Positions 1-8,436 of a DNA stretch of 64,000 bases are shown here, in pieces. The position numbers were made by a program, and so were the translations under genes. The notes below the pieces were generated by a model. The model had not been told where the DNA came from, searched no databases, and saw only the letters and a program-made list of their open reading frames with translations. How positions within the stretch are numbered: the stretch's first letter is position 1; each line of letters starts with the position of its first letter. Location of the stretch: the NCBI GenBank assembly GCA_001627335.1, contig LUPK01000013.1, positions 1 through 64,000 of the forward strand, written 5' to 3'. This DNA comes from Nocardioides sp. REDSEA-S33_B3 (GTDB lineage: Bacteria; Actinomycetota; Actinomycetes; Propionibacteriales; Nocardioidaceae).

Positions 1-277
1 AGAGCCGGCACCGGCCGGCAGCTCACCCACGCCCACACTGCGAACCTCGTCGCGATCCACCAGAATCACCGATGACGAATCCTCACCGGTGGATCAGGGC
101 TGAGTCACGCATGGAGCATGTTGGCGCGACGCCGACGAGGCGAGCAACGCGCAGGCCCACCGGCCTGCTGTCCGAACAGGCCCCGCCGCGCTCATCGGTG
201 TCCAGGACGGTGGTTCCGGTGACAGGTAGGGATCGGCTGGCGGATCCCCACGCGGCCGTCCCTCCGAGGAGGGCCAC

Positions 278-442
278 ATGCGTCAAGTGTCGTTGAGTAC
301 CCGGCCCCGTTTCGGCGACGACTGGGCGGAACGGGGCCGGGTTCGCGTCGCCTGTTCGATGGAGGTCGAGGAAGGCCGCCGCGAATCCGGTGGCGCCGAG
401 AGGCTCTGGGTCCTCCAGGCGTCAGCGGTGGGCCGAACGTAA
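278..442 (+). CDS. possible 54-aa small protein
   Basis: An ATG at 278 is preceded by GAGGAGG (266-272) at good spacing and opens a 54-codon frame ending in TAA at 440-442. The product is charged, begins MRQVSLSTRPRFGDD and matches no family I recognise. A long inverted repeat (299-342) lies inside the frame, which argues that the RNA structure rather than the protein may matter. The strong ribosome-binding site is the only real support. This could be a chance frame. Confidence 0.2.
   Translation: MRQVSLSTRPRFGDDWAERGRVRVACSMEVEEGRRESGGAERLWVLQASAVGRT
299..342. terminator. 13-bp stem inverted repeat
   Basis: ACCCGGCCCCGTT (299-311) pairs perfectly with AACGGGGCCGGGT (330-342) around an 18-nt loop. 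No T-run follows. It could be a Rho-independent-like terminator in high-GC DNA or a structural element of a decayed mobile element. Confidence 0.4.
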
Positions 443-970
443 TAGCGTCGCCCAGGTGACCGGCGGGTAAGAGACCGACGTCATAACGTCGAGCCGCGTC
501 CGTATCAACCTTGGGCGAAACGAGGATGTCGATCGGCTATTAGCTGGACCATACGGGCCGGGTACCGCACGGGGACAGGGCTTGACTCCAGCACGCGGTT
601 GCAGCACCCCTCTGGCCGCAACCTAGAGGTATCGCTGGAGCGGTAAGAGCCTGTTCGGGACACCGAGCCTGCGAGAAGCAGTCAGTACCCCGTCGCCGTT
701 CGCGGCCGAGTTCTGGCGCGTTTGCTCCTCGGGAACTGCCTCGGGTCCTGTCGGGCCTCGTAACCGTCGTGCTCCGCTCAGCACGTGAGTCGTGGGGCCC
801 GCGCCCGGGGGCGGCCGTCGAGCTATGACGTACGTCCCTACTGGCCAGTCGCGTATCGAACCGGCCGCGGGAACGCCTAACGTCACAACGGCGGAAGCCA
901 GCCGGCCGGGGGGTCGCATGGCTGAGGCCAGCCGTCGCGTTGATCTGCTCCGTCGGTCAATTGGCGACTG

Positions 971-1039
971 CGGGCTCGCCGGCACAGACTTGCGGCGAGC
1001 CCGGAACCCCCACGAGACAAGGCACCACCTTCTCGTGGG
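971..1039. repeat. two adjacent hairpins
   Basis: The first stem pairs 971-980 (CGGGCTCGCC) with 994-1003. The second pairs 1009-1017 (CCCACGAGA) with 1031-1039. They lie five bases apart in DNA with no gene. Paired stems of this kind occur at plasmid origins, in structured RNAs and at terminators; the sequence does not decide which. Confidence 0.35.
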
Positions 1040-1359
1040 CGGAGCAGGTCATCTGCTCGCAGCAAGGGATCGTCGGGGCGCGCTCCCTCCTTGGGCGAAA
1101 CCCGCCGACGTGCCCTTGTATCTGAACGAGCGAGCGATCCACGAGGTGCTCGCTCGGTGGGAGCGAGCGTCAGCGATGCGATGCTCCGTCGCGGTTGGTA
1201 CCGGTCGGGACGTCCCGCTTGTCGGCGTGTCTGTCGTGCACATTCGGCGCACAAGGGCGAGGTCGCAGACCCCTGTGGCCTGAGTCCTTTACCGCCGGTC
1301 GCGGTGGCCGCTACATCAGTCGGCAGCGCGTCCGGTGGGAGGTCGTAGCGCTTAGGGAT

Positions 1360-1827
1360 CTACGTTCGGCGTTCGATGTCTGGCGGCATCGCGCCGGCGA
1401 TCAGGCGAACTGCGTTGCGCACGGCTAGCCATTCGGCTCCGAGAAGAGTGCCGTCGGAGCGGCGACGTTCGAGGTGTGCCAGGAGCTGACCGACTGCTTC
1501 GGGATCGTTCCGGATGACCCGAAGGGCTTGCTCGGGGGAGGGGTGCGAGGCCTTCCGGGGGTTTGCGTCGGCGCTCGGAAGCGGCTGGCTGGAGGCGTCG
1601 GTCAGCGGCCCTGCAGCGGCCTGCACGTCCTGCGCTCGGTAACGCGGGACGTCGACCAGCCGGACCTCGACGGCGCCCTTCCGTGCGCCGAGCCGCCGCA
1701 AGGCGGCATCGTTCCGGCATCTGGTCGAGCACCAGACTGGGCGTCGGCCGACGCCCCGGTAGACGACTGTGCCGCCGCAGTTCGGGCAGGAGCGAACATC
1801 TTCTGGGTGCTGATCATGGTCGGCCAT
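1360..1827 (-). CDS. zinc-ribbon protein, plasmid/ICE type
   Basis: A 155-residue protein starting MADHDQHPEDVRSCPNCGG. Residues about 14-40 hold two Cys pairs, CPNC and CSTRC, typical of a zinc ribbon like those of short proteins carried by actinobacterial plasmids and integrative elements. The middle is low-complexity; the C-terminal 70 residues are predicted helical and rich in Arg and Leu. It is transcribed away from the next gene cluster, leaving a divergent promoter region at about 1830-2100. Exact function is unknown; nucleic-acid binding is inferred from the ribbon. The frame is intact, unlike most of its neighbours. Confidence 0.65.
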   Translation of the reverse strand: MADHDQHPEDVRSCPNCGGTVVYRGVGRRPVWCSTRCRNDAALRRLGARKGAVEVRLVDVPRYRAQDVQAAAGPLTDASSQPLPSADANPRKASHPSPEQALRVIRNDPEAVGQLLAHLERRRSDGTLLGAEWLAVRNAVRLIAGAMPPDIERRT

Positions 1828-2104
1828 AGAAGGCTCCAGGCGACTGGGGACTCACCGTCGTTTCGCACAATCGAAACACTCGAGGGTCCGAGGATGCAAG
1901 AGGTGTGTGGCACTTGGTCGGTCGCGGAAATTTGGGGGGACGCAGAGGGGTGTCGGTGACGGCTGGGGCGTCGGGTTCGGATCGGCTGGACTGGCTGGGC
2001 CGAGGGAGCGGGTTTGAAGGTTTCTGCGGCTCGGTGATCGCTCGGGGACCGGGAAAATGTCGTAGGTGACTGTCAGAGTCCATGTCGACACGAGTGAGGA
2101 CCAG

Positions 2105-2492
2105 ATGAGTCAGCAGACGATCAAGCAGCAGGCGCGGCGTACGGCGCGGGATGGCCGAGAAGCGGCGGCGCGAGCGCGAGGAGCGGGTGCGCCGGGTGAT
2201 CGACCTGGCCGAGCGGGTCATGGTCGCGATAGGTGAGCGCGACCAGGCGGTGATGGAAACCGAGAAGCGCGCCGGTGAGGCGCTGCGGGAGTTGACCGAG
2301 CGAGAGGGTCTATCCCTGAGCGAGGCCGTCGAGTGGTGCGGTGAGACGGTGAGCGTTCGGGAGGCGACGCGGCTGCGGCGGCTCGCCGGCGACCAGGCCG
2401 ACAGTGGCGACGGCGAGCAGGGCGGCGACGGTGCGGCGGGGCTGGCGCCTGCCGGGAGCGGGGGAGCGGGTGCCGGTTCGGCGGCTGGATGA
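2105..2492 (+). pseudogene. small basic coiled-coil protein, frameshifted
   Basis: ATG at 2105 opens a frame beginning MSQQTIKQQARRTARD. After about 15 codons the sequence continues sensibly only in the +1 frame from 2151 (MAEKRRREREERVRR and onward) to the stop at 2490-2492. Joined, this gives a roughly 128-residue, highly charged helical protein resembling small proteins I associate with actinobacterial plasmids, including a conserved-looking GLSLSEAVEWCG segment. If 2151 is the true start, the gene is intact but loses the characteristic N-terminus. I favour a frameshift because flanking genes show the same defect. Confidence 0.55.
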
Positions 2493-2998
2493 CGCCGGCC
2501 TCACGGCGGTCGCGGCAGCGATCGCCGATTCGGCGGTGCTCACGCGGTACCGGGCGAAGGTCGCCACGGTGCCGGGCAGTGAGTGCCTGTGGTGGACCGG
2601 AGCGGTGGCCGGTCGGTCCGAGCGAGAGCGCACGGACGGCGGCGGCCATGGCCGGTTCTGGTACGCGCCGGGGCGGGTGATCATCGCGCACCGGTTCGCG
2701 TTTGCGGTGATGCACGGCGTGGACTCGCTCGCCCAGGCACGGCTGCTCGGGCATCGGTGTCACAACCCGCTATGCCAGCGGATCGCGCCGAACCACGTCG
2801 TGGTGTCGAGCGCGGCGCAGAATCGCCGGGAGTGGTCGGTACAGCCGCGGCTGCCCTACAGCCCGCTGGCCGACCCGCGTGGCCCGCGTCGGCAAGCGCG
2901 GGAGCTGCGCGACCTGGCGCGGGGAGGACCCGCAGCTGGTGGCCGACGACCTCGCGCGGCTCCAGGAGCTGCTGGGCGAGCAGCTGACGCTCTGGTGA
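2470..2998 (+). pseudogene. HNH endonuclease-like protein, frameshifted
   Basis: A GTG at 2470 overlaps the upstream gene by 23 bp and starts a protein with the HNH_3-type layout: CLWWTGAV, GHGRFW, IIAHRFAFAVMHG, then LGHRCHNPLCQ and an SSAAQNRREW tail. After residue about 150 the frame breaks near 2922-2926 at GGGGAGG. Removing one G restores EDPQLVADDLARLQELLGEQ and a stop at 2996-2998. The family is typical of phages, plasmids and integrative elements. The nuclease core lies before the break, so the truncated product might still fold, but the one-base insertion marks it as decayed or mis-sequenced. Confidence 0.6.
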
Positions 2999-3026
2999 TC
3001 CCGACCCGAGACCGGGCCGAACGCAG

Positions 3027-3065
3027 AAGGCCGCCCACAGCGGACACAGCGCAGCGGGCGGCCTT
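3027..3065. terminator. bidirectional terminator hairpin
   Basis: AAGGCCGCCC (3027-3036) pairs with GGGCGGCCTT (3056-3065). It lies between the plus-strand HNH-like gene and the convergent minus-strand small genes, so it probably ends both transcripts. Confidence 0.65.
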
Positions 3066-3112
3066 GGCGGTTGGGGCAGACGATCACCCGGCCTCTCGGT
3101 CCACGGCGGCGT

Positions 3113-3464
3113 TCATGCGGGCTCGCCGTCGAGGAGCCGACCGAGCGTCTCCCACAGGTCGACGTAGCCGTCCGCGTCCTCGGGTGCCTGCTCGCCCACT
3201 GGGCGTGCAGGGCGCGGATGCGGTCGAGCCGGTCCAGGCGGTCGGGCAGCGCGGTGCGCGCGGCGGCCATGAACTCGACGTCGGCGGCGTGGCCAGTGGT
3301 CTTGAGGCCGAGCCAGTGATCGTGGCCGGCGTAGTAGGCCACGAGGATGTTGTCCGGGATCAGGGCGTCGGCGGCGGTGGCGCGGATCTTGTCACCGACA
3401 CGCGTCCACGGGCCGGGGGTCGCGCGGGCTCCAGGGCGCGGAGCGTGGCGTCGTCCTCGCTCAT
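3113..3464 (-). pseudogene. small conserved mobile-element protein, two frameshifts
   Basis: Starts MSEDDATLRALE at 3464, with ATGA overlap to the upstream gene. It must shift frame near 3425 to read ATPGPWTRVGDKIRATAADA and shift again near 3195 to read EQAPEDADGYVDLWETLG, ending at 3113. Joined, it is about 115 residues. The central block GHDHWLGLKTTGHAAD is intact. I do not recognise a domain. The middle frame alone is open for a long distance but runs into nonsense. Two separate one-base losses in one small gene point to pseudogene decay or low-quality consensus. Confidence 0.5.
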
Positions 3465-3712
3465 GCTGGCTGGTCCTCCCGGGCGGTCGCGTCGGCGAGG
3501 TCGAGCCGCCCGGAGGCGGCGGTGGCCACGGCGGTGATCCGGGCGGCGAGCGCGCGCAACTCGGCGGGCGTGCCCTGGATCGCCACCACGTCGTCCCCGG
3601 CCAGCGTCAGGACCGGTTGGCGGTGCTCACCGGCTCCCACCCAGTCCTCGCCGGGGGTGAACACCTGGACGCTGGTCTCGCGGGCGGCCAGCCACTCGAT
3701 GTGCGCGCTCAC
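3461..3712 (-). CDS. 83-aa conserved hypothetical protein
   Basis: GTG start at 3712 overlaps the stop of the gene before it, and its own stop overlaps the next start (ATGA), so the three minus-strand genes are translationally coupled. The product begins MSAHIEWLAARETSVQVF; the segment LAGDDVVAIQGTPAELRALA suggests a small alpha/beta fold. No domain assigned. It is the only undamaged member of the coupled set, which suggests a mobile-element accessory function that cannot be named from sequence. Confidence 0.55.
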   Translation of the reverse strand: MSAHIEWLAARETSVQVFTPGEDWVGAGEHRQPVLTLAGDDVVAIQGTPAELRALAARITAVATAASGRLDLADATAREDQPA

Positions 3713-3901
3713 GGGGTCACCTCGGCGGGTGGGGTGCCAATGAGGCGGCGGAACGCCGCATCGTCGGACTCCATGGCGAGCAGACCCGGTGCTGATCGTC
3801 GGCTCGTCCGGCGACCTCGGTCAGCACGACTCGCAGGCCCTCAGGAACGCGACAACGTCGCGGGCGCTGAGGTCTCCGCGTGGCGGGATCGGCACGGACA
3901 T
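3709..3901 (-). pseudogene. about 64-aa protein of coupled set, two frameshifts
   Basis: ATG at 3901 gives MSVPIPPRGDLSARDVVAFLRACES and then meets TGA. Restoring one base near 3820 allows VLTEVAGRADDQHRV, and another near 3790 allows LLAMESDDAAFRRLIG to the stop at 3709. The stop overlaps the next GTG start, as expected for a coupled operon, which supports the reconstruction. Function unknown. Confidence 0.45.
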
Positions 3902-3928
3902 CAGCCGCGTAGGGGACTGCGTTCATGG

Positions 3929-4000
3929 CTACGCGGCGTCGCGCTGGTCCTCCGCGCTGATGACGGTGCCGGTCGGGTCCGGCTGGGCGGGCTCGGTCAT
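3929..4000 (-). CDS. 23-aa ORF with strong ribosome site
   Basis: ATG at 4000 follows AAGGAGGAG at ideal spacing and encodes MTEPAQPDPTGTVISAEDQR plus a few residues before TAG. It heads the coupled minus-strand set. The very strong ribosome site implies real translation initiation here. The short frame may be a leader peptide or the truncated start of a longer ancestral gene. Confidence 0.35.
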   Translation of the reverse strand: MTEPAQPDPTGTVISAEDQRDAA

Positions 4001-4164
4001 GGCTCCTCCTTCGATTGGGCCGGTGGCGGGCCGGACTCGGGGTCTCAGCCCGACGGTGGTTCGTGCGGGATTGAGCGTGAGGCTCCTCCGGTTCAACTCG
4101 CCACTCCCGCACGTCAGGCAGAGCCCGGGTCCTCGGATCCGGCGCTTCGTCCGTTCCCGGTGCC

Positions 4165-5576
4165 AGTTGAGTCCCCGATGATGGTGTAACGCGGTTGCCG
4201 GCCTCGTCGTAGTAGACGTGGAGCGGCCACCGCGTGATCTTCGAGTGAACCCTTCACAGCACTCTCGAACGGAGCATCACGGTGACCGCACCTCACATTG
4301 TCGACCCTGCCGGCCTGCTTGGCGAGGCCCTGGCGGAAGCCTCCCCGGACCTCATGCGCAACCTGCTGCAGACGGTGATCAACGCGCTGCTGTCCGCCGA
4401 CGCCGACGCGGTGGTCGGTGCCGAGTGGGGCCAACGCAGCCCGGACCGGACCGCGCAGCGCAACGGCTACCGGCACCGCGACCTGGACACCCGGGTCGGC
4501 ACGATCGACGTCGCGATCCCCAAGCTGCGCACCGGGACGTACTTCCCCGAGTGGCTGCTCGAGCGGCGCAAGCGGGCCGAGTCGGCGCTGATCACGGTGG
4601 TGGCGGACTGTTATCTGGCCGGGGTGAGCACCCGCCGGATGGACAAGCTCGTCAAGCAGCTGGGCATCAACAGCCTGTCGAAGTCGCAGGTGTCCCGGAT
4701 GGCCGCCGACCTGGACGAGCAGGTCGAGGCCTTCCGCCACCGGCCCCTCGACGAGGCCGGACCCTTCACGTTCGTCGCCGCCGACGCCCTGACCATGAAG
4801 GTGCGCGAGGGCGGGCGGGTCATCAACGCTGTGGTCCTGATCGCGACCGGTGTCAACGGTGACGGGCACCGCGAGGTCCTGGGCATGCGGGTGGCCACGG
4901 CCGAGACCGGGGCGGCGTGGAACGAGTTCTTCGCCGACCTCGTGGCCCGCGGCCTGGCTGGGGTCCGGCTCGTGACCTCAGACGCGCACGCCGGCCTCGT
5001 CGAGGCCATCGCGGCCAACCTTCCCGGCGCCACCTGGCAGCGCTGCCGCACCCACTACGCCGCCAACCTCATGAGCGTGACCCCGAAGTCGATGTGGCCG
5101 GCGGTCAAGGCGATGCTGCACTCGGTCTACGACCAGCCCGACGCCGCCGCGGTGCACGCCCAGTTCGACCGGCTGCTGGACTACGTGGCCGCCAAGCTGC
5201 CGGCGGTGGCCGAGCACCTCGACGCCGCCCGCGCCGACATCCTGGCCTTCACCGCCTTCCCCAAGGACGTCTGGACCCAGATCTGGTCCAACAACCCCTC
5301 CGAGCGGCTGAACAAGGAGATCCGGCGCCGCACCGACGCCGTGGGCATCTTCCCCAACCGGCAGGCCATCGTTCGCCTCGTCGGGGCCGTGCTGGCCGAA
5401 CAGACCGACGAATGGGCCGAAGGCCGCCGCTACCTCGGCCTCGAAGTCCTCGCCCGCTGCCGACTCGCTCCAGTGACCGACACGACGACGGAGGTGAGCA
5501 CCGACCCCGTCCTCGAACTCAGCGCCTAACCCCTACGAAGGATCACAGGCGATACACCACTACCTGGGACTTGACC
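4165..5576 (+). mobile_element. complete IS256-family insertion sequence
   Basis: About 1412 bp bounded by imperfect inverted repeats (4165-4192 and 5549-5576, about 20 of 28 matching) and flanked by an 8-bp direct repeat CCGGTGCC (4157-4164 and 5577-5584). An 8-bp duplication is usual for IS256. One intact transposase fills it. Intact ends, gene and duplication indicate a recent insertion. Confidence 0.85.
4282..5529 (+). CDS. IS256-family transposase
   Basis: A 415-residue DDE transposase, full length for the family. The N-terminal 100 residues include the [24 protein letters not shown] block. Catalytic Asp candidates lie in [11 protein letters not shown] (about residue 168) and [10 protein letters not shown] (about 234); the Glu lies in [16 protein letters not shown] (about 338). 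The [13 protein letters not shown] motif (about 253) is typical of IS256/mutator transposases. No frameshift or internal stop. It belongs to a different subgroup from the decayed transposase just downstream. Confidence 0.92.
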   Translation: MTAPHIVDPAGLLGEALAEASPDLMRNLLQTVINALLSADADAVVGAEWGQRSPDRTAQRNGYRHRDLDTRVGTIDVAIPKLRTGTYFPEWLLERRKRAESALITVVADCYLAGVSTRRMDKLVKQLGINSLSKSQVSRMAADLDEQVEAFRHRPLDEAGPFTFVAADALTMKVREGGRVINAVVLIATGVNGDGHREVLGMRVATAETGAAWNEFFADLVARGLAGVRLVTSDAHAGLVEAIAANLPGATWQRCRTHYAANLMSVTPKSMWPAVKAMLHSVYDQPDAAAVHAQFDRLLDYVAAKLPAVAEHLDAARADILAFTAFPKDVWTQIWSNNPSERLNKEIRRRTDAVGIFPNRQAIVRLVGAVLAEQTDEWAEGRRYLGLEVLARCRLAPVTDTTTEVSTDPVLELSA

Positions 5577-5703
5577 CCGGTGCCTAATCCGTGGAGCGAG
5601 TCGCTGGAGGCGAGCGCGCGGCAAGGGGGCGTGTCAGATCCTCTGTGTAAGGGCGTGACCTCCAACCTGAATCGCATGGGCGGTTCTCGAGAGGAGTCAC
5701 GTC

Positions 5704-6857
5704 ATGGAGGAAGTGCTGGACACTGTCGAGGTGGGACGGCCTCGACGCGAGCCTGAGGAGCCTCAGTTCCTCGACGCCGAGGCGATTGAGGCGCTGATCG
5801 CGCAGGCCCGTGAGCAGGGGGTGGAGCTGCTCGGCGAGGGTGGTCTGCTCAAGCAGATGACCAAGGCCGTGCTCGAGCGGGCGTTGGCCGAGGAGCTGAC
5901 CGATCATTTGGGCTACGAGGTCGGCGACTCGGCCGGGAACGGGTCTGGGAACAGCCGCAACGGCTACACCCCGAAGAAGCTGATCACCGAGGCCGGGACG
6001 CTGGATCTGGACGTCCCGCGGGACCGGGCCGGCACCCACGAGCCCCAGATCGTCCGCAAGGGACAGAGCCGCCTGGACGGGATCGACAAGATCGTGATCG
6101 GGCTCTAGGCCCACGGCATGACCGTGCGCGACATCCAGAACCACCTGCTCGACATCTACGAGATCGACGTCTCCCGGATCTGATCTCCAAGATCACCGAC
6201 GCCGTCCTCGACGAGGTCCGCGAGTGGCAGGCCCGGCCGCTGGAGCCGGTGTGGCCGGTGATCTTCCTCGACGCCATCGTGTGCAAGGTCCGCGACTCCG
6301 GGATGGTGAAGAACAAGGCCGCCCACCTGGCCGTCGGGGTCGGCGTCGACGGCGAGAAGGAGGTCCTCGGGATCTGGGTCGAGCACACCGAGGGCGCGAA
6401 GTTCTGGCTGCGAGTGATGAACGACTTGAAGTCCCGCGGGATCGAGGACGTCTTGATCGTGGTGTGCGACGGCCTGACCGGGCTCCCGGCCGCGATCGAG
6501 GCGGTCTGGCCCAATGCGGTCGTGCAGACCTGCATCGTGCACCTGACCCGCGCGAGCCTGCGGTGGTCAACTACAAGGACCGCAAACGCGTCGCCGCCCA
6601 GCTACGGCTGATCTACAGCGCCCCGACCGAGCAGGGCGCCCGCGACGCCCTGGATGCCTGGACCGACTCCGAGATCGGCCGCCAGTACCCCGCGATCAAA
6701 CGACAGTGGGAGGTTGCCTGGGAGCAGGTGATCCCGTTCTTCGCGTTCCCGCCCGAGGTCCGCAAGGTCATCTACACCACCAACATGATCGAGTCGATCA
6801 ACTACCAGCTACGCAAGATCACCAAGACCCGCGGCCACTTCCCGACCGACGACGCCC
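5704..6857 (+). pseudogene. decayed IS256-family transposase
   Basis: A second, diverged IS256 copy. It starts MEEVLDTVEVGRPRREPEE and reads well to 6105, then an in-frame TAG (6106-6108) replaces the expected Tyr. A one-base loss near 6174 breaks [13 protein letters not shown], and a third lesion near 6560 separates HLTRASLR from [14 protein letters not shown]. The catalytic-Glu region NMIESINYQLRK is present, but the gene stops at RGHFPTDDA where the IS3 element at 6858 begins. The last part of the transposase is not found beyond that element, so the insertion was accompanied by a deletion. Upstream, CGTGTCAGATCCTCTGTGTA (5630-5649) is probably its left end. Confidence 0.8.
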
Positions 6858-6924
6858 GGAGCCTGACCCGGTAGCCCGGACACCTGATCTGTAGCGATGA
6901 TCGCTGCAGGAAGGGAGTTCGAAG

Positions 6925-7212
6925 ATGCCTGCACCTCACCCGCCCGAGTTCCGTCGCAGGGCGATCGACCTGGCCCGGCAGCCGGATGCGTCGGTCGCCC
7001 AGGTCGCGAAGGATCTGGGGATCAGCGAGTCCGGTCTGCGCCGCTGGATGGCCCAGGACGACATCGACTCCGGCCGCAAGGAAGGTCTCTCGACCAGCGA
7101 GCGCGAAGAGCTGGTCCGGCTACGTCGGGAGAACCGGCGCCAGCAGATGGAGATCGAGATCCTCAAACGCGCCTCGGCCTACTTCGCACAGGAGAACGTG
7201 CTCCCAAAATAG
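6925..7212 (+). CDS. IS3-family transposase OrfA
   Basis: 95 residues: a helix-turn-helix of the transposase_8 type (EFRRRAIDLARQPDASVAQV, ISESGLRRWM) followed by a leucine-zipper-like helix (ELVRLRRENRRQQMEIEIL). It binds the terminal repeats. The stop lies directly after the slippery heptamer, so a fraction of ribosomes should shift to produce the OrfAB transposase. Confidence 0.9.
   Translation: MPAPHPPEFRRRAIDLARQPDASVAQVAKDLGISESGLRRWMAQDDIDSGRKEGLSTSEREELVRLRRENRRQQMEIEILKRASAYFAQENVLPK
7203..7209 (+). other. -1 ribosomal frameshift site CCCAAAA
   Basis: In the OrfA frame the codons are CTC CCA AAA TAG, giving the canonical heptamer C_CCA_AAA immediately before the stop. A -1 slip continues as AAA ATA GGG into OrfB. 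This X_XXY_YYZ arrangement is the established mode of OrfAB expression in IS3-family elements. Confidence 0.85.
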
Positions 7213-8102
7213 GGTTCCGGCTGGTCCAGGAGCTCGCCGCGGACGGCTTCGATGTCGCGGTGGCCTGCCGGGTCTTGAAGGTCTCGCGGTCGGGCTACTA
7301 CGAGTGGCGCGACCGACCGCCCTCGAACCGTGACCTCGAGGACGCCTATCTGGCGAACACCATCGTCGACATCCATCAGATGTCACGGTGCTCCTACGGC
7401 ACCCCACGGGTGCACGCCGAGCTCCGGCTCGGGATGGGCGTCCGGGTCGGGCGCAAGCGCGTGGCTCGACTGCTGCGGATGACCGGCCGTCGCGGGATCA
7501 GCCACCGCCACAAGCGTCGCCACCGGCCTGCTGAGGCGGTTCACCAGGACCTCGTGCAACGACGGTTCGTGGCCGCTGGGCCGGATCTGTTGTGGTGCAC
7601 CGACATCACCGAGCACCCCACCCGGGCCGGGAAGGTCTACTGCGCGGCGGTGCTCGACGTGTTCACCCGGCAGGTGGTGGGCTGGTCGATCGCCGATCAC
7701 ATGCGCTCCGAGCTGGTCGTCGATGCCCTGCAGATGGCGATCTGGCGCCGCCGGCCCGCGCCCGGGACCGTGGTGCATGCCGATAGGGGCAGCCAGTACA
7801 CGTCGTGGGTCTTCGGGCACCGGCTCCGCGACGCCGGCCTGCTCGGATCCATGGGCCGCGTCGCGTCCAGCGTGGACAACTCGATGATCGAGTCGTTCTG
7901 GTCGACCATGCAACGCGAACTGCTCGACACCCGCGCCGTGTGGGACAGCCAGGAGCAACTCGGCGCAGCGATCTTTGAGTGGATCGAGGCCTGGTACAAC
8001 CCGCGCCGACGGCATACCTCGATCGGGATGCTCAGCCCCGTCGACTACGAGCATCACTGGCAGCAGCAACACCTTCACACCGCCGCCAACGGAGCGGCAT
8101 GA
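7206..8102 (+). CDS. IS3-family transposase OrfB (by -1 frameshift)
   Basis: About 298 residues with an integrase-core (rve) DDE domain: LLWCTDITEHP (first Asp), VVHADRGSQYTS (second Asp) and SVDNSMIESFWSTMQREL (Glu), preceded by an HTH_21 region (RVLKVSRSGYYEW, CSYGTPRVHAEL). It ends NPRRRHTSIGMLSPVDYE as usual. No independent start with a ribosome site is evident, so expression by frameshift from OrfA is expected. The frame is intact and the element looks active. Confidence 0.9.
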   Translation, partial: KIGFRLVQELAADGFDVAVACRVLKVSRSGYYEWRDRPPSNRDLEDAYLANTIVDIHQMSRCSYGTPRVHAELRLGMGVRVGRKRVARLLRMTGRRGISHRHKRRHRPAEAVHQDLVQRRFVAAGPDLLWCTDITEHPTRAGKVYCAAVLDVFTRQVVGWSIADHMRSELVVDALQMAIWRRRPAPGTVVHADRGSQYTSWVFGHRLRDAGLLGSMGRVASSVDNSMIESFWSTMQRELLDTRAVWDSQEQLGAAIFEWIEAWYNPRRRHTSIGMLSPVDYEHHWQQQHLHTAANGAA

Positions 8103-8142
8103 TCACCACACCACCCGTGTCCGGAGAACCGGGTCAGGCTCC

Positions 8143-8436
8143 CCCGAACGTCGCGAGCGCCGAGAGAACGCGAGACGCAATCGAACGGTGCACACCCAGG
8201 CTCTCCTTTATCTCCTGGACGCACACCATCGGAAGCACCGGCCGCGAGTTGTAGGGCGTAGAGGCCCCGCGCGAGTATCTGAGTGCCAACAGCACCCCGG
8301 GCCGACTCCATGACTGAACCCTGAGTATCTGAACGGACCGGTAGAGGAAGCCAGACCTTCGAGTGTCGCGCGCTGGTCGATTCCAACAGTTGAACCTGTC
8401 GAACTGATGTGAGCGCCACTGCCCGCAGTAGTGATG
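8143..8436. other. intergenic gap, no gene seen
   Basis: About 290 bp between the IS3 right end and the stop of the IclR gene. I see no coding signal, tRNA or strong terminator. The missing 3' end of the IS256 transposase is not here. Confidence 0.5.

Larger units (their letters stand above)
1..1359. other. gene-poor left end of window
   Basis: No convincing gene is visible in these 1.36 kb on either strand. The open frames are short, overlap each other on both strands and have no recognisable motifs. The stretch contains several stable hairpins (299-342, 971-1039) and one 54-codon frame with a good Shine-Dalgarno site, listed separately. It lies next to plasmid-like genes, so it may be decayed mobile-element DNA or a non-coding replication or transfer region. 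That is inference only. Confidence 0.5.
6858..8142 (+). mobile_element. complete IS3-family insertion sequence
   Basis: About 1285 bp with 26-bp terminal inverted repeats (6858-6883 and 8117-8142, about 23 matching) that begin GGAGCCTGACCCGGT. CCC lies on both sides (6855-6857, 8143-8145), compatible with a 3-bp target duplication. It carries orfA and orfB in the usual -1 arrangement. Its ends resemble those of the second IS3 element at 18363-19732, so the two are related. Confidence 0.85.

Noticed and set aside
1852..2091. Minus-strand 79-codon frame
   Set aside because: Lies in the divergent promoter region, Pro/Ser-rich, and no good ribosome site.
6897..7205. Upstream extension of the IS3 orfB frame
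   Set aside because: The frame is open but overlaps orfA out of phase; the slippery heptamer explains how orfB is reached.
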